Counted from the stretch's first letter, positions 17,401 through 26,595 are shown. The stretch is DNA of 64,000 bases from Niastella soli (GCF_017742245.1 NZ_JAGHKO010000001.1:1331061-1395060), one strand, 5' to 3'. Translations and numbers: made by a program. The notes: a model not told the origin generated them from the sequence alone.

Positions 17401-18495
17401 ATGCGGAAGCTGCCACTCATTACCGGTGCTTTATTAACACTTCATACTGCCTGCGCGCAAACCTCGGCACACATGGATTTCGAAAAATACACCCCAACCT
17501 CTACGCTGGTGGTGCCGGAACATAAATTAACCCACGCCCGCTATCCGTTTATCGATGTGCATAACCACCAGTACAACATGTCCCCGTCGGGCCTCAAAGA
17601 ACTGGTGAAGGAAATGGATAAGCTGAATATGGCAGTGATGGTGAACTTAAGCGGGGATAATGGCAACCGGCTTCAGGAAAAGATCGACAATATCCGGTCC
17701 ACCAGCCCCAAACGATTTATTGTATTTGCCAATATCAGTTTTGGTGGCATTGGCGAACCCGGCTGGACGGAAAAAGCAGTAACACAACTGGAAGAAGATG
17801 TAAAGTATGGCGCCAATGGATTGAAGATATTCAAAAACCTTGGTCTTTCAGTAAAGGACAATACCGGCAAACGTGTGCCAGTTGATGACCCGCGGCTAGA
17901 TGCTATTTGGGAGAAATGTGGAGAATTAAAAATACCTGTGCTGATACATACTGCCGATCCCAAACCTTTTTGGGACCCGGAAGATGAACACAACGAACGC
18001 TGGCTCGAGATCGCTTCGCACCCAGGCCGCAAAAGAAGTGATGATGACCCTGCCCCCTGGGAGATACTGATCGAAGAGCAGCATCGCATGTTTAAAAAAC
18101 ATCCTAAAACCACCTTTATAACCGCGCATTTTGGCTGGTACCCCAATAACCTGGGTAAACTTGGTCAGCTATTAGATGAAATGCCGAACGTTTTGGTGGA
18201 GTTTGGCGCCGTAATTGCCGAATTGGGCCGCCAGCCGCGTATGGCCCGTCAATTCTTTGAAAAATATCAGGACCGTATTCTATTTGGTAAAGACAGCTGG
18301 GTGCCTGAAGAATATGCCACCTATTTCAGGGTACTGGAAACAGCAGATGAATACTTTCCTTATCACAAAAAATACCATGCATTCTGGGCTATGTATGGCA
18401 TGGGCCTGCCTGATGCTATTTTGAAAAAAGTATATTTCAAAAATGCCTTGCGCATTATTCCCAACATCGATAAGACCGCATTTCCGGCTGATTGA
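17401..18495 (+). CDS. Amidohydrolase-2 family protein, secreted
   Basis: The start is placed at the ATG giving MRKLPLITGALLTLHTACAQ, a signal peptide; an upstream in-frame ATG at 17296 adds 35 unlikely residues. The 364-residue protein has the amidohydrolase_2 TIM-barrel signatures: FIDVHNHQYNM near 53-63 (metal-binding HxH), VLIHTADPKPFWD near 181, TAHFGWYPNN near 239 and FGKDSW near 296. Members are metal-dependent hydrolases or decarboxylases. Substrate and location beyond the periplasm are unknown. The segment 17270-17360 ahead of it holds an ACTGGT/ACCAGT inverted repeat. Confidence 0.87.
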   Translation: MRKLPLITGALLTLHTACAQTSAHMDFEKYTPTSTLVVPEHKLTHARYPFIDVHNHQYNMSPSGLKELVKEMDKLNMAVMVNLSGDNGNRLQEKIDNIRSTSPKRFIVFANISFGGIGEPGWTEKAVTQLEEDVKYGANGLKIFKNLGLSVKDNTGKRVPVDDPRLDAIWEKCGELKIPVLIHTADPKPFWDPEDEHNERWLEIASHPGRKRSDDDPAPWEILIEEQHRMFKKHPKTTFITAHFGWYPNNLGKLGQLLDEMPNVLVEFGAVIAELGRQPRMARQFFEKYQDRILFGKDSWVPEEYATYFRVLETADEYFPYHKKYHAFWAMYGMGLPDAILKKVYFKNALRIIPNIDKTAFPAD

Positions 18496-18667
18496 TCATT
18501 TATCATCTTCCATTCATCGTATAAAGCGCTGCATTGAGTATCCGCTTTCCAGATCCGCTGTCTTTTTCATCGGGTTGCATTTCGGCTTCATCGGGGATTA
18601 ATTGATATTAATCAGTTTTCGCATTGGTATTTTTTTTGATATAGTAATTTCAATAAAAACTAACAGC

Positions 18668-19240
18668 ATGAAAAAGCTCATCATTACAGCACTGGTGGTA
18701 CTGTTTCTAATTAACAGTTTTTCTGCAGGTGCGCAAACCCAGGACCAGATGAAAGCATGGACAGATTATATGACACCAGGTGATGTTCATAAAATGATTG
18801 CCAAATGGGACGGAAAATGGAAAGGAGATGTAACCATGTGGATGCAACCCGGGGCGGCCCCTATGAAAAGCACCTCTACCTGTGTAAATAAAATGGTAAT
18901 GGGTGGCCGCTACCAGCAAAGCACGCATAGTGGCACTATGATGGGAAAGCCCTTTGAAGGCCAGGGCACCCTTGCCTGGGACAATGCCCGTAAAATGCTT
19001 ATTAGTACCTGGATAGACAATATGGGGACCGGCATTATGTACATGGAAGGCACCTGGGACGACGCTTCTAAAAGTGCAACACTCAAGGGCAAAACAGTTG
19101 ATCCCGGCACCGGTAAGGACATGGATATAAAACAGATCTTTACGGTAATGAACGACAACTCACAAAAATTGGAAATGTTTATGGCGCAGGATGGACAGGA
19201 ATTCAAGACCATGGAAATTTTGTTCACCAGAGCTAAATAA
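18668..19240 (+). CDS. DUF1579 family secreted protein
   Basis: The 190-residue protein starts at MKKLIITALVVLFLINSF, a signal peptide; the upstream extension from 18602 is unlikely. The mature part reads as a DUF1579-like beta domain: KMIAKWDGKWKGDVTMWM, then MVMGGRYQQS, GKPFEGQGTLAWDNA, TWIDNMGTG, MYMEGTWDD and FTVMNDNSQKLEMF. Such proteins are periplasmic and of unknown function. A terminator shared with the convergent DUF1761 gene follows. Confidence 0.85.
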   Translation: MKKLIITALVVLFLINSFSAGAQTQDQMKAWTDYMTPGDVHKMIAKWDGKWKGDVTMWMQPGAAPMKSTSTCVNKMVMGGRYQQSTHSGTMMGKPFEGQGTLAWDNARKMLISTWIDNMGTGIMYMEGTWDDASKSATLKGKTVDPGTGKDMDIKQIFTVMNDNSQKLEMFMAQDGQEFKTMEILFTRAK

Positions 19241-19261
19241 TTAATAGGCGTAAGCTTTTTT

Positions 19262-19296
19262 AAAATGGCCTCCCGTGTATAGGAGGCCATTTTTAA
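19262..19296. terminator. Bidirectional terminator between DUF1579 and DUF1761 genes
   Basis: AAAATGGCCTCC pairs with GGAGGCCATTTT around CGTGTATA, with A and T runs on either side, so it can work in both directions. Confidence 0.88.
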
Positions 19297-19311
19297 TATT
19301 ATGATACCTCA

Positions 19312-19743
19312 TTATCTCCACGCACCAATTATAGCACCCATCAAAATAAGTGCTAGCACACTGTAAAATCCATTTATAAAGATCAACCGCCAGGATTTTA
19401 ATTCAAATAAACTATGAATGGCAATGGCACAGAAAGTCCAAATGCCGGTAAGGAAACCGGCCATAGCGCCCCAGGCAATATCGGCTTTGGGAGCACAGTT
19501 TGCCGGGCAATCAGCTGGTGTAGCCAGGAACATAGCCAGATTAACGGCCATCAATAAAGAGAACATGAGTGTGAAACCAAATATTTTTCCCTTGTTGCCA
19601 CCTTTTCTTATTTGTTCTTCAGTAAAATTATTATCCTTCATCCAGGCTTTGCCAAACATACCGGGCGAATACCAGATGCCGCCTACTACAAATGAGGAAA
19701 TTCCGGCTACCAGCACCGCCCACCAGTTTATGTTCATTGTCAT
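19312..19743 (-). CDS. DUF1761 family membrane protein
   Basis: The 143-residue protein has four membrane segments (about residues 7-27, 53-73, 90-110 and 120-140). Its signatures are VVGGIWYSPGMFGKAWM near 20-36 and ELKSWRLIFINGFYSV near 113. This is the DUF1761 family, whose function is unknown. The loop at 74-85 (ATPADCPANCAP) has a Cys pair. Single gene, convergent with DUF1579. Confidence 0.88.
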   Translation of the reverse strand: MTMNINWWAVLVAGISSFVVGGIWYSPGMFGKAWMKDNNFTEEQIRKGGNKGKIFGFTLMFSLLMAVNLAMFLATPADCPANCAPKADIAWGAMAGFLTGIWTFCAIAIHSLFELKSWRLIFINGFYSVLALILMGAIIGAWR

Positions 19744-19787
19744 AAGAAATTAGTTTTTATAATTGGCCCTCCTGCCCTAACTGGTTT

Positions 19788-20924
19788 ATGGTTATTTCAA
19801 ATCTATTTCCTAATTTTTACCCAATCAACTTAAAGGGAATCAGGCTGGAAAAGCAGGCGATCAATATCAATAATAAGCCGATTAAAAAAGCAACTGGCGT
19901 AGACCGGTTAAATGATATCGGGTTCAGGATAATACTTATCCCGGCATTTGGCGTGGTCATTCCATTGATCTCCGGTTTAATGAATCACCTGCCATTAAGC
20001 TCCTGGGAATTCAAACTCAGTTTTCTATTCACTATTGGCATTTCATTATTTATATGGGAAGGGAATCGCTACCTGCTGTTCACCTTACGTAGTTATTTCG
20101 ACTGGTTCAATAAACCGGTGAGAAAAATAGTGGTGCTGGTATTGGCTATTTCATTCTATACCATTCCTATTACTGCCCTGCTGCTGGTGATCTGGTATAA
20201 CCTGTTTAATGGAGGTGTTGTAAACTGGAACCAAATAAAAACCACCTCCCTCGTAGTAATGGTTTGTGTTTTATTCATCACTCATATTTATGAAACGGTT
20301 TTTCTGGTGCGGGAAGCAGAAAGCGAAAAGCTAAAAAAGGAACAACTGGAAAGGGCCCGCGCAGAAGCGGAACTGGAAGCACTCAAGAACCAGATAGATC
20401 CACATTTTATATTTAACTCGCTAAATACCCTGTCCCATCTTATTGAAAAGGATGCAGCCAAAGCCAAACAGTTCAACGATAACCTGGCAGATGTTTATCG
20501 TTATATTCTTCAAAACAAAGCCCGTGAACTGGTTTTGCTGCATGAAGAATTGCTATTTCTGAACGATTACTTTTCTTTGCTAAAGATCCGGTTTGAACAG
20601 GCGGTACAATTACAAATACACATCGATCCTGTTGCCCCCGATCAATACCTTATTCCACCGATCTCCTTGCAAATATTGGTTGAGAACGCCATCAAACACA
20701 ATGAGTTTTCAGATCTCATTCCCCTGGTAATTACTATTGAAATGCAGCAGGACGAGTTGATCATACACAACCAGGTTCGAAAGAAAATATTACGAAAAAC
20801 CTCTTCGCGTATTGGGTTACACAACCTGGGCGAACGCTATAAATTAACCACCAGTAAAGAAATAAGTATCCTGGAATCGGCCAGTGATTTCACTGTTTCA
20901 TTACCAATTTTAAAAATTGCCTGA
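19788..20924 (+). CDS. LytS/YehU-type sensor histidine kinase
   Basis: The 378-residue protein has four hydrophobic segments between about 45 and 170, a coiled coil (about 170-200, EKLKKEQLERARAEAELEAL) and the His_kinase domain with the phosphoacceptor in IDPHFIFNSLNTLSHL near 204-219. The C-terminal ATPase domain has N-box VENAIKHN and the short G-box GLHNLGERY. It pairs with the LytTR regulator 48 bases downstream as a two-component system. The signal sensed is unknown. Several in-frame starts are possible near the N-terminus. Confidence 0.9.
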   Translation: MVISNLFPNFYPINLKGIRLEKQAININNKPIKKATGVDRLNDIGFRIILIPAFGVVIPLISGLMNHLPLSSWEFKLSFLFTIGISLFIWEGNRYLLFTLRSYFDWFNKPVRKIVVLVLAISFYTIPITALLLVIWYNLFNGGVVNWNQIKTTSLVVMVCVLFITHIYETVFLVREAESEKLKKEQLERARAEAELEALKNQIDPHFIFNSLNTLSHLIEKDAAKAKQFNDNLADVYRYILQNKARELVLLHEELLFLNDYFSLLKIRFEQAVQLQIHIDPVAPDQYLIPPISLQILVENAIKHNEFSDLIPLVITIEMQQDELIIHNQVRKKILRKTSSRIGLHNLGERYKLTTSKEISILESASDFTVSLPILKIA

Positions 20925-20971
20925 TATGAAACGAAGTTCCATCTGGCCCCGAAAAAATAAAAAAATTACAG

Positions 20972-21733
20972 ATGAAATGTGTAATAATAGAAGATGAAAA
21001 GCCAGCAGCTGAAAAATTACTTTCCCTATTGGCGCTATGCAATCAACAGGTATATGTTGAAGGGGTATTGGGCAGTGTTAAAGAAGCCATCAGCTGGTTA
21101 CAGGAGCATCCCCTGCCTGAATTAATATTTATGGACATCGAGCTCAGTGATGGCTTGTCATTTAAAATTTTTGAAGAAATAAACGTGGAATGCCCGGTTA
21201 TTTTTACTACGGCCTATGATGAATACTGGCAGGAAGCGTTTGAACATAACAGCATTGATTATTTGCTGAAACCCATAAAACCGGAAAAGCTGGAGGCCGC
21301 CCTTAATAAATACCAGAAGTTAAAACAGCATTTTACCGGTTATAGTGCATTGACCAGCTGGCCGGTCACCCAATCTCAATCCCAAACAGGCGGGTATAAG
21401 AAGCGGTTTCTGGTAAAACGGGGCACCGATTACATCAGTATTAAAATAGAAGAGGTCGCTTATTTTTATGCCACCCACAAACTGGTGTGCATGGTAGATA
21501 GCGCCGGACAGAAATTTATCATGGACCAGTCGCTGGCCGATATTGAAACCCAGGTTGACCCTGCCGTTTTTTACCGCGTTAACCGAAAATACCTGGTAAA
21601 TATGAGCGCTATCAAACGGATCAAAGCATACCCTAAAAGCAAGCTGATGCTCGAGATCGTGCCGCTGGTCACAGAAGATATTATTATAAGTCAGGAAAAT
21701 GCCGCCGCTTTTAAGCAATGGATGGGGCAGTAA
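20972..21733 (+). CDS. LytTR-family response regulator
   Basis: The 253-residue protein has a receiver domain (about 1-120) with acidic pocket IEDEKPAA near 5, the phosphoacceptor Asp in IFMDIELSDG near 55, FTTAYDEYW (Thr near 84) and LLKPIKPEKL (Lys near 104). A LytTR DNA-binding domain follows (about 145-250; FLVKRGTDYISIKIEEVAYF, FYRVNRKYLVNMSAI). It probably regulates genes for the sensor kinase immediately upstream. Target sites cannot be named. Confidence 0.93.
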   Translation: MKCVIIEDEKPAAEKLLSLLALCNQQVYVEGVLGSVKEAISWLQEHPLPELIFMDIELSDGLSFKIFEEINVECPVIFTTAYDEYWQEAFEHNSIDYLLKPIKPEKLEAALNKYQKLKQHFTGYSALTSWPVTQSQSQTGGYKKRFLVKRGTDYISIKIEEVAYFYATHKLVCMVDSAGQKFIMDQSLADIETQVDPAVFYRVNRKYLVNMSAIKRIKAYPKSKLMLEIVPLVTEDIIISQENAAAFKQWMGQ

Positions 21734-21765
21734 TAGGCAATGGGGAATAGGTTGCCGGTAACTAT

Positions 21766-21825
21766 CGCATCGAACGAAGTGAGATGCGCTGGTTTTATTT
21801 CACAGCCTGTCCCGACTCGTCGGGA
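21766..21825. repeat. Two small inverted repeats after the LytTR gene
   Basis: CGCATC/GATGCG (21766-21788, 11-nt loop) is followed by TCCCGAC-TC-GTCGGGA (21810-21825). Neither has a T-run. They resemble short intergenic repeats common in Bacteroidota. Confidence 0.45.
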
Positions 21826-21880
21826 TTTCACGACTCACGTTTCACGACCACCGGTTTATACCATACACTATTGCGCAATA

Positions 21881-21908
21881 AAAAACCCCGGTAAAAAACT
21901 ACCGGGGT
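21881..21908 (-). terminator. Terminator of the small Gly-rich protein gene
   Basis: CCCCGGTA pairs with TACCGGGG around AAAAAAC; on the minus strand a T-run follows. Confidence 0.85.
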
Positions 21909-21936
21909 ACATCCTATAACGTGTGCATCAAAGCCA

Positions 21937-22338
21937 TTAGTTATTGCCACCGCCGCCACCACCGCGTTGAGGACGGGTAGTAGGCTCAATGGTATCTTTC
22001 CACTTCTTAAACTGTTCGTCGGTATAGATCTTTTTCAGCTTATCATCGCGTTCGCCGGCCAGTTTCATCATTTTTTCGCGGATAGCATCCCGGTCGGGGG
22101 CACCGCCTGCAGCCCGCATTTCTTCAAAAATCTTATCCTGTGCTTTATAATAATCCAAAAAGGCGCTGTCGCTTTTAGCAGTCTGGTCTTTGTCCAGATT
22201 CAGGTCAACCAGCTTTTCTTTAACCATTTTTAATCTTTCTTCGGGAGTACGGCGTTGAAAACCACCGCCACCACCCTGTGCCTGTACGGCTAATACTCCT
22301 GAAATAGCAATAACTAACAATAAGATCGCTTTTTTCAT
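21937..22338 (-). CDS. Small secreted helical protein with Gly-rich ends
   Basis: The 133-residue protein has a signal peptide (MKKAILLLVIAISGVLAVQAQ), then a GGGGG stretch, a helical core (RRTPEERLKMVKEKL, LAGERDDKLKKIYTDEQFKKW) and a C-terminal GGGGGGNN. The helical core with a repeated L-x-L-x-x-x-Q pattern is reminiscent of periplasmic Spy/CpxP-like chaperone adaptors, but that is inference. It lies alone, convergent with the two-component genes. Confidence 0.75.
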   Translation of the reverse strand: MKKAILLLVIAISGVLAVQAQGGGGGFQRRTPEERLKMVKEKLVDLNLDKDQTAKSDSAFLDYYKAQDKIFEEMRAAGGAPDRDAIREKMMKLAGERDDKLKKIYTDEQFKKWKDTIEPTTRPQRGGGGGGNN

Positions 22339-22570
22339 GCTATGAGATTTAGTTTAAGTAAAGTGTATGAAAGTTGGATGCCGCTTTGGCAAAAAACCTG
22401 CGCAGAACCAAAAATTATTGCCCAAAAGTCAAAATAAAGTATGGGTTTGGGGGTCAAAAATGCCGGGTTGGCAGTCCTGTTGGTGCCCTATCCCTATCTT
22501 TCAGACTATTTTGGAACAACGTTTGCCAAAATCAGATTATCTTGCAACTCCTTAAAAATTTTGAATTGAT

Positions 22571-23254
22571 ATGGAATACGCTAAAATTGTCGCAGTAACG
22601 GGTTTACCAGGATTATTCGAATTGGTAAGCAGTAAATCAGATGGCGCAATCGTAAAGTCACTGGATGACAACAGCACAAAATTCGTTTCGAGCAGGATAC
22701 ATAATTTTTCTCATCTCGAAAGCATTGAAGTATATACAGTTCGGGATAATGTGAATCTGGTGGATATTTTTACTGCCATGGACCAAAGCGGTGAAAAAAC
22801 ACCCGATGAAAAAGATAATTCTGCCGTTAAAAAATATTTCGAGAAAGTATACCCCGATCTCGACTTCGAACGCGTATACTCTAGCGATATGAAGAAGATG
22901 GTAAAATGGTTTGGCGTGCTGAAATCGAATAATATTGAGATCAAATTAAGAGAAATTACTGAAGAAGCACCTGAAGAAACAGCTGTTGCGGAAGAAGTAG
23001 CTCCTGCTAAGGAAGAAAAGACAAAGGCTGCCAAAGCTCCAAAAGAAGAAGCCACAGAAGAGAAGAAAGAAGCAGCTCCTAAGAAAAAAGCAGCTCCTAA
23101 AGCCAAGAAAGAAGAAGCTGAAGGCGAAGGAGAAGAGAAAAAAGAAGCGGCTCCTAAGAAAAAGGCTGCTCCTAAAGCTAAAAAAGAAGATGGGGAAGGT
23201 GAAGCGGATGCTCCTAAAAAGAAAGCTGCTCCTAAAAAAGAAGCCAAAAAGTAA
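22571..23254 (+). CDS. DUF5606 protein with Lys/Ala-rich histone-H1-like tail
   Basis: The 227-residue protein has an N-terminal DUF5606 domain (about 1-135: MEYAKIVAVTGLPGLFELVS, GAIVKSLDD, FSHLESIEVYT, VYPDLDFERVY). Residues about 135-227 are a highly charged tail built from repeats of APKKKAAPKAKKE with acidic spacers. The repeats resemble histone H1-like or Alg-like DNA-binding tails. The domain is a Bacteroidota family of unknown function. A cytoplasmic, possibly nucleoid-binding, role is inference. A hairpin terminator follows. Confidence 0.86.
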   Translation: MEYAKIVAVTGLPGLFELVSSKSDGAIVKSLDDNSTKFVSSRIHNFSHLESIEVYTVRDNVNLVDIFTAMDQSGEKTPDEKDNSAVKKYFEKVYPDLDFERVYSSDMKKMVKWFGVLKSNNIEIKLREITEEAPEETAVAEEVAPAKEEKTKAAKAPKEEATEEKKEAAPKKKAAPKAKKEEAEGEGEEKKEAAPKKKAAPKAKKEDGEGEADAPKKKAAPKKEAKK

Positions 23255-23275
23255 TTTTAACAACTTTAGTAAACT

Positions 23276-23327
23276 AAAGCTACAGGCTTCTGGTTTTAAT
23301 ACCTGAAGTTTGTAGCTTTCTTATTTT
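23276..23327 (+). terminator. Terminator after the DUF5606 gene
   Basis: AAAGCTACA pairs with TGTAGCTTT, extended by GCTTC/GAAG pairing inside, and is followed by CTTATTTT. Confidence 0.75.
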
Positions 23328-23341
23328 AAAACAGTGATCCA

Positions 23342-25072
23342 ATGAATTTTACAGCAGATATAAAAAAGGTGCCCCGGCATTTTCTTCCTGAAGATTTCAC
23401 AGTAACTACCTGGGATAGCCTGGAGCCATATTTCAAGAACCTGCTCGACAGGACTATCGATACAAAAGCCGATCTGGAAAAATGGTTGCATGATATGAGT
23501 GAGCTGGAAGCCGTAGTAAGCGAAGATGCCTGCTGGCGCCAGATAAAGATGACCTGCGACACAGAGAACAAAACACTGGAAGAAGCCTTTGTTTTCTTTG
23601 TTACAGAAATACAACCTAAAATGCAGCCCTATGCCGATAAGCTGAATAAAAAGCTGGTAGAAAGTCCCTTTACCGCTGAGCTTGACCAGAAAAAATATTT
23701 CACCTACCTGCGTAGTGTTCGAAAAAGCATTGAGCTGTTCCGCGAAGAGAATATCCCCCTGCAATCAGAACTGGCCGTGCTGGCACAACAGTTTGGTACC
23801 ATTGCCGGTAAAATGACCATCGAAGTAAATGGTAAGGAATACACCTTGCAACAGGCTGCCAAGTTCCTGGAAAGCCACGACCGTAATTTGCGCGAATCGG
23901 TTTACCGTAAAATTCAGGAACGTCGCTTACAGGATAAAGAAGCCCTCAACGACCTGTACTCGCAATTAATTCAAAAAAGACACCAGGTAGCTAAAAACGC
24001 CGGGTTCGATAACTACCGCGATTATAAATTCAAAGAACTGGGCCGCTTTGATTATACCAAGGAAGATTGTTTTCAATTTCATGAAGCGGTAAAACAACAC
24101 ATTCTGCCGCTGGTAAATGTGATCAATGAACGGAAAAAGAAAAAACTAAACCTTCCTTCTTTACGCCCCTGGGATTCAGAAGCAGAACCAGAAGGTGTTA
24201 CACCATTGAACCCGTTTAGCAACGGTGGAGAGCTGCTGGAAAAAAGTATTGAATGTTTTGACCAGGTACATCCCTTCTTTGCGGATTGTTTGCGTAAAAT
24301 GAGCGAAATGAAACGGCTCGATCTGGACAGCCGCAAGGGCAAAGCACCGGGTGGCTACAATTGTCCCCTGGCCGAAACAGGCGCTCCTTTTATTTTCATG
24401 AATGCGGCTGGTCAAATGAGTGACGTTACTACTATGGTGCACGAAGGCGGCCATGCAGTTCATTCCTTCCTCGCCCACCCATTAGAGTTAACTTCATTTA
24501 AGGAGTACCCAATGGAAATAGCCGAAGTGGCCAGCATGTCTATGGAACTGTTCAGTATGGACTCCTGGGAGGTTTTCTTCGATAAAGAAGAAGACCTTAT
24601 AAGGGCCAAAGAACACCAACTGGAAAGAGTGATCACCATCTTCCCCTGGATTGCCACTATTGACAAATTCCAACACTGGGTATATGAAAACCCAAATCAT
24701 ACGGTAGAAGAAAGAGCCAAAAAATGGATGGAGATCCTGAATGAATTTTCAAGCAATGTAATTGACTGGGAAGGCCTTGCTGAATTTCGCACCTATGCCT
24801 GGCAACGGCAGCTGCATTTGTTTGAAGTTCCTTTATACTACATTGAGTATGGTATTGCTCAATTAGGCGCCATTGGGCTTTGGATGCAGTTCAGGAAAAA
24901 TAAAGCAGCCGCAATAAACAACTACATGACGTCTTTACAATTAGGTGGCACCAAAACACTACCTGAGTTGTACAGCGCTGCCGGACTGGTATTTAATTTT
25001 TCGCCCGACTACATTAAACAGTTAATGCAGTTTGTTAAGGAAGAAATGGATAAACTAAACGTTCATCCTTAG
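23342..25072 (+). CDS. M3 family oligoendopeptidase (PepF-like)
   Basis: The 576-residue zinc metallopeptidase has the M3 signature HEGGHAVHSF near residues 366-375 (HExxH), with the third ligand Glu in EIAEVASMSMELF about 24 residues later. There is no signal peptide, so it acts in the cytoplasm on short peptides. The N-terminal domain (about 1-200) is the usual M3B helical half. It follows the DUF5606 gene by 88 bases and has its own start region. Confidence 0.93.
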   Translation: MNFTADIKKVPRHFLPEDFTVTTWDSLEPYFKNLLDRTIDTKADLEKWLHDMSELEAVVSEDACWRQIKMTCDTENKTLEEAFVFFVTEIQPKMQPYADKLNKKLVESPFTAELDQKKYFTYLRSVRKSIELFREENIPLQSELAVLAQQFGTIAGKMTIEVNGKEYTLQQAAKFLESHDRNLRESVYRKIQERRLQDKEALNDLYSQLIQKRHQVAKNAGFDNYRDYKFKELGRFDYTKEDCFQFHEAVKQHILPLVNVINERKKKKLNLPSLRPWDSEAEPEGVTPLNPFSNGGELLEKSIECFDQVHPFFADCLRKMSEMKRLDLDSRKGKAPGGYNCPLAETGAPFIFMNAAGQMSDVTTMVHEGGHAVHSFLAHPLELTSFKEYPMEIAEVASMSMELFSMDSWEVFFDKEEDLIRAKEHQLERVITIFPWIATIDKFQHWVYENPNHTVEERAKKWMEILNEFSSNVIDWEGLAEFRTYAWQRQLHLFEVPLYYIEYGIAQLGAIGLWMQFRKNKAAAINNYMTSLQLGGTKTLPELYSAAGLVFNFSPDYIKQLMQFVKEEMDKLNVHP

Positions 25073-25122
25073 CCTAAAAAAAATACCCAGTTCATGGTAT
25101 GCATAATATTAGTTCAATCTAT

Positions 25123-25130
25123 TATATTTG
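25123..25130 (+). promoter_or_regulatory. Candidate promoter -7 box TATATTTG ahead of an intergenic transcript
   Basis: An exact TAnnTTTG match lies 50 bases past the M3 peptidase stop, ahead of two hairpins and no coding frame. Confidence 0.45.
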
Positions 25131-25246
25131 TAATACAATAATAATTTGATCAGGTAGTCGTTGCTACCTTCTTCATAAAATAGCTACTAATCAGAGCCTT
25201 AACCAAAAGTCCCGGTGTTTCTACATCGGGGCTTTCTGTTTTTATA
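25131..25246 (+). ncRNA. Candidate small RNA between the M3 peptidase and Fur genes
   Basis: The segment holds hairpin GGTAG/CTACC (25153-25168) and a 10-bp hairpin AGTCCCGGTG / CATCGGGGCT with two G-T pairs (25208-25233), followed by CTTTCTGTTTTT. The first hairpin follows a TATATTTG promoter word. The second hairpin could simply terminate the peptidase transcript, but it lies 135 bases past the stop. No family recognised. The rest of the gap (25247-25491) shows nothing. Confidence 0.4.
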
Positions 25247-25491
25247 CACTAAGATTTGCGTATTAATTACAATCTCCGCAAAGCCAATGCACTGGCGGCT
25301 TTCATTCATCTAAGCAAAATTGATATAGCTTTACGATTTCGTAACTCGCTGAGATTTTTATCAGCGTTTAATATTAATTATCACTAATTCTGAAGATATT
25401 CTGCAATCCGGTTGTGGCATACCGAAATATTTTGACCAGCCACAAATACACCGCTGCCGGTTAACCGGAGAAGAAATTTAACTGATTATGA

Positions 25492-25917
25492 TCAAGTTTT
25501 TTGACGACACTCGACACACAAACCGGTTACCACCATTTGATACTCCTGCGGCAGGAACCCGGTAGGTAACTTTACTTCCGGCACAGTTACATCGGCCAGG
25601 CAAATAGTTTTAGCGCATTTGTTGCAAATGAAATGAACATGGTTATCGTGGTGATGGCCTTCCGAACAATCGTCTTTACAAAGGGCGTACAGCACCGAGT
25701 TATCAGGAGTTGGGATGGAGTGAATAATACCTTTTTCCAAAAAGGTTTGCAGGGTGCGATATACCGTGACCCGGTCGAATTTTTCACCGGTCTTCTTTTC
25801 AATATCCCCATGCGCCAGGGCCCCATTGCTCATCAGGAACAGTTCCAGGATCCTTTTACGGCTACCGGTTACACTCAACTGATTTTTCTTAAGTATTTCG
25901 TCTATCTGCGCTTCCAT
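25492..25917 (-). CDS. Fur-family metalloregulator
   Basis: The start is set at MEAQIDEILKKNQL (141 residues); an upstream ATG at 25929 adds 4. It has the Fur DNA-binding winged helix (about 1-85, GSRKRILELFL, RVTVYRTLQTF) and a dimerisation domain with metal ligands: a His-rich GHHHDNHVHF near 85-95 and the structural zinc motifs CNKC and CVEC. The gene is 15 bases from the SCO1 gene and reads in the same operon. A palindrome at 26676 in the divergent promoter is a likely target. Zinc or iron specificity is not decidable. Confidence 0.9.
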   Translation of the reverse strand: MEAQIDEILKKNQLSVTGSRKRILELFLMSNGALAHGDIEKKTGEKFDRVTVYRTLQTFLEKGIIHSIPTPDNSVLYALCKDDCSEGHHHDNHVHFICNKCAKTICLADVTVPEVKLPTGFLPQEYQMVVTGLCVECRQKT

Positions 25918-25944
25918 TATTAAAATCATTAAACACAGGCATTG

Positions 25945-26595
25945 TTAGCTGCCAAACATATTATTTGAAAAACGATCGCCGGGATTGTGTTCTTTCAACA
26001 ACCGCTTTATGTCCTTCTTCAATTCTTCGATCTCGTCTTTTTTGAGGCCATCATAAATTTTGCGCACCTTTCCACTTCTGTCAACCAGGGCAAAAAACTG
26101 GGTATGTAAAAACTGCTCATTGATATTCTGCAGGTTGTTCTGGGGGTCATCGAGCAGGTAACTGTTGCGGGCTGTTTGGTACAGGCTGTCTTTTCTTCCC
26201 GTTAAAAATACCCAGCGCTGCGTATTTACGTGCATGGAGTCGGCGTACCACTTTAACCGGGCAACGTTATCATTATCGGGGTCAACGGTGTGCGAAAGGA
26301 TCATGAACCCAGGCTCATCCTTATAAGCATCATACACCTTTTTCATATTGGTGTTTAGCATGGGACAAATGCTGGGACACGTCGTAAAAAAGTATTCAGC
26401 CACATACACCTTACCTTCTACACTCTGCTGGGTTACCCGTTGACTGTCCTGGTTGGTAAAACTAAAAGGTTGAACCCTGTTAACTATTGGCAGCTTCACC
26501 TCCCCATAACCAGGTATTACCTGGGTTAAAGCCACGTAAAAGGCAATAACCAAAACCACAAAAAAGCCAATATAAAAGATCACTTTCCGACGCAT
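25945..26595 (-). CDS. SCO1/SenC family copper-binding thioredoxin-fold protein
   Basis: The 216-residue protein has an N-terminal membrane anchor (residues about 5-25) with a periplasmic thioredoxin fold. The metal motif CPSICP is near 74-79 and the third ligand His is in FLHTQFFALVD near 165. SCO proteins deliver copper to the CuA site of cytochrome c oxidase or act as redox sensors. Followed by a Fur-family regulator in the same operon. A TACCTTTG promoter word lies 24 bases upstream. Confidence 0.92.
   Translation of the reverse strand: MRRKVIFYIGFFVVLVIAFYVALTQVIPGYGEVKLPIVNRVQPFSFTNQDSQRVTQQSVEGKVYVAEYFFTTCPSICPMLNTNMKKVYDAYKDEPGFMILSHTVDPDNDNVARLKWYADSMHVNTQRWVFLTGRKDSLYQTARNSYLLDDPQNNLQNINEQFLHTQFFALVDRSGKVRKIYDGLKKDEIEELKKDIKRLLKEHNPGDRFSNNMFGS

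Noticed and set aside
22711-23263. Long antisense Ser/Ala- and Phe-rich frames opposite the DUF5606 gene
   Set aside because: They mirror the Lys/Ala-rich repeats of the real gene and have no independent support.
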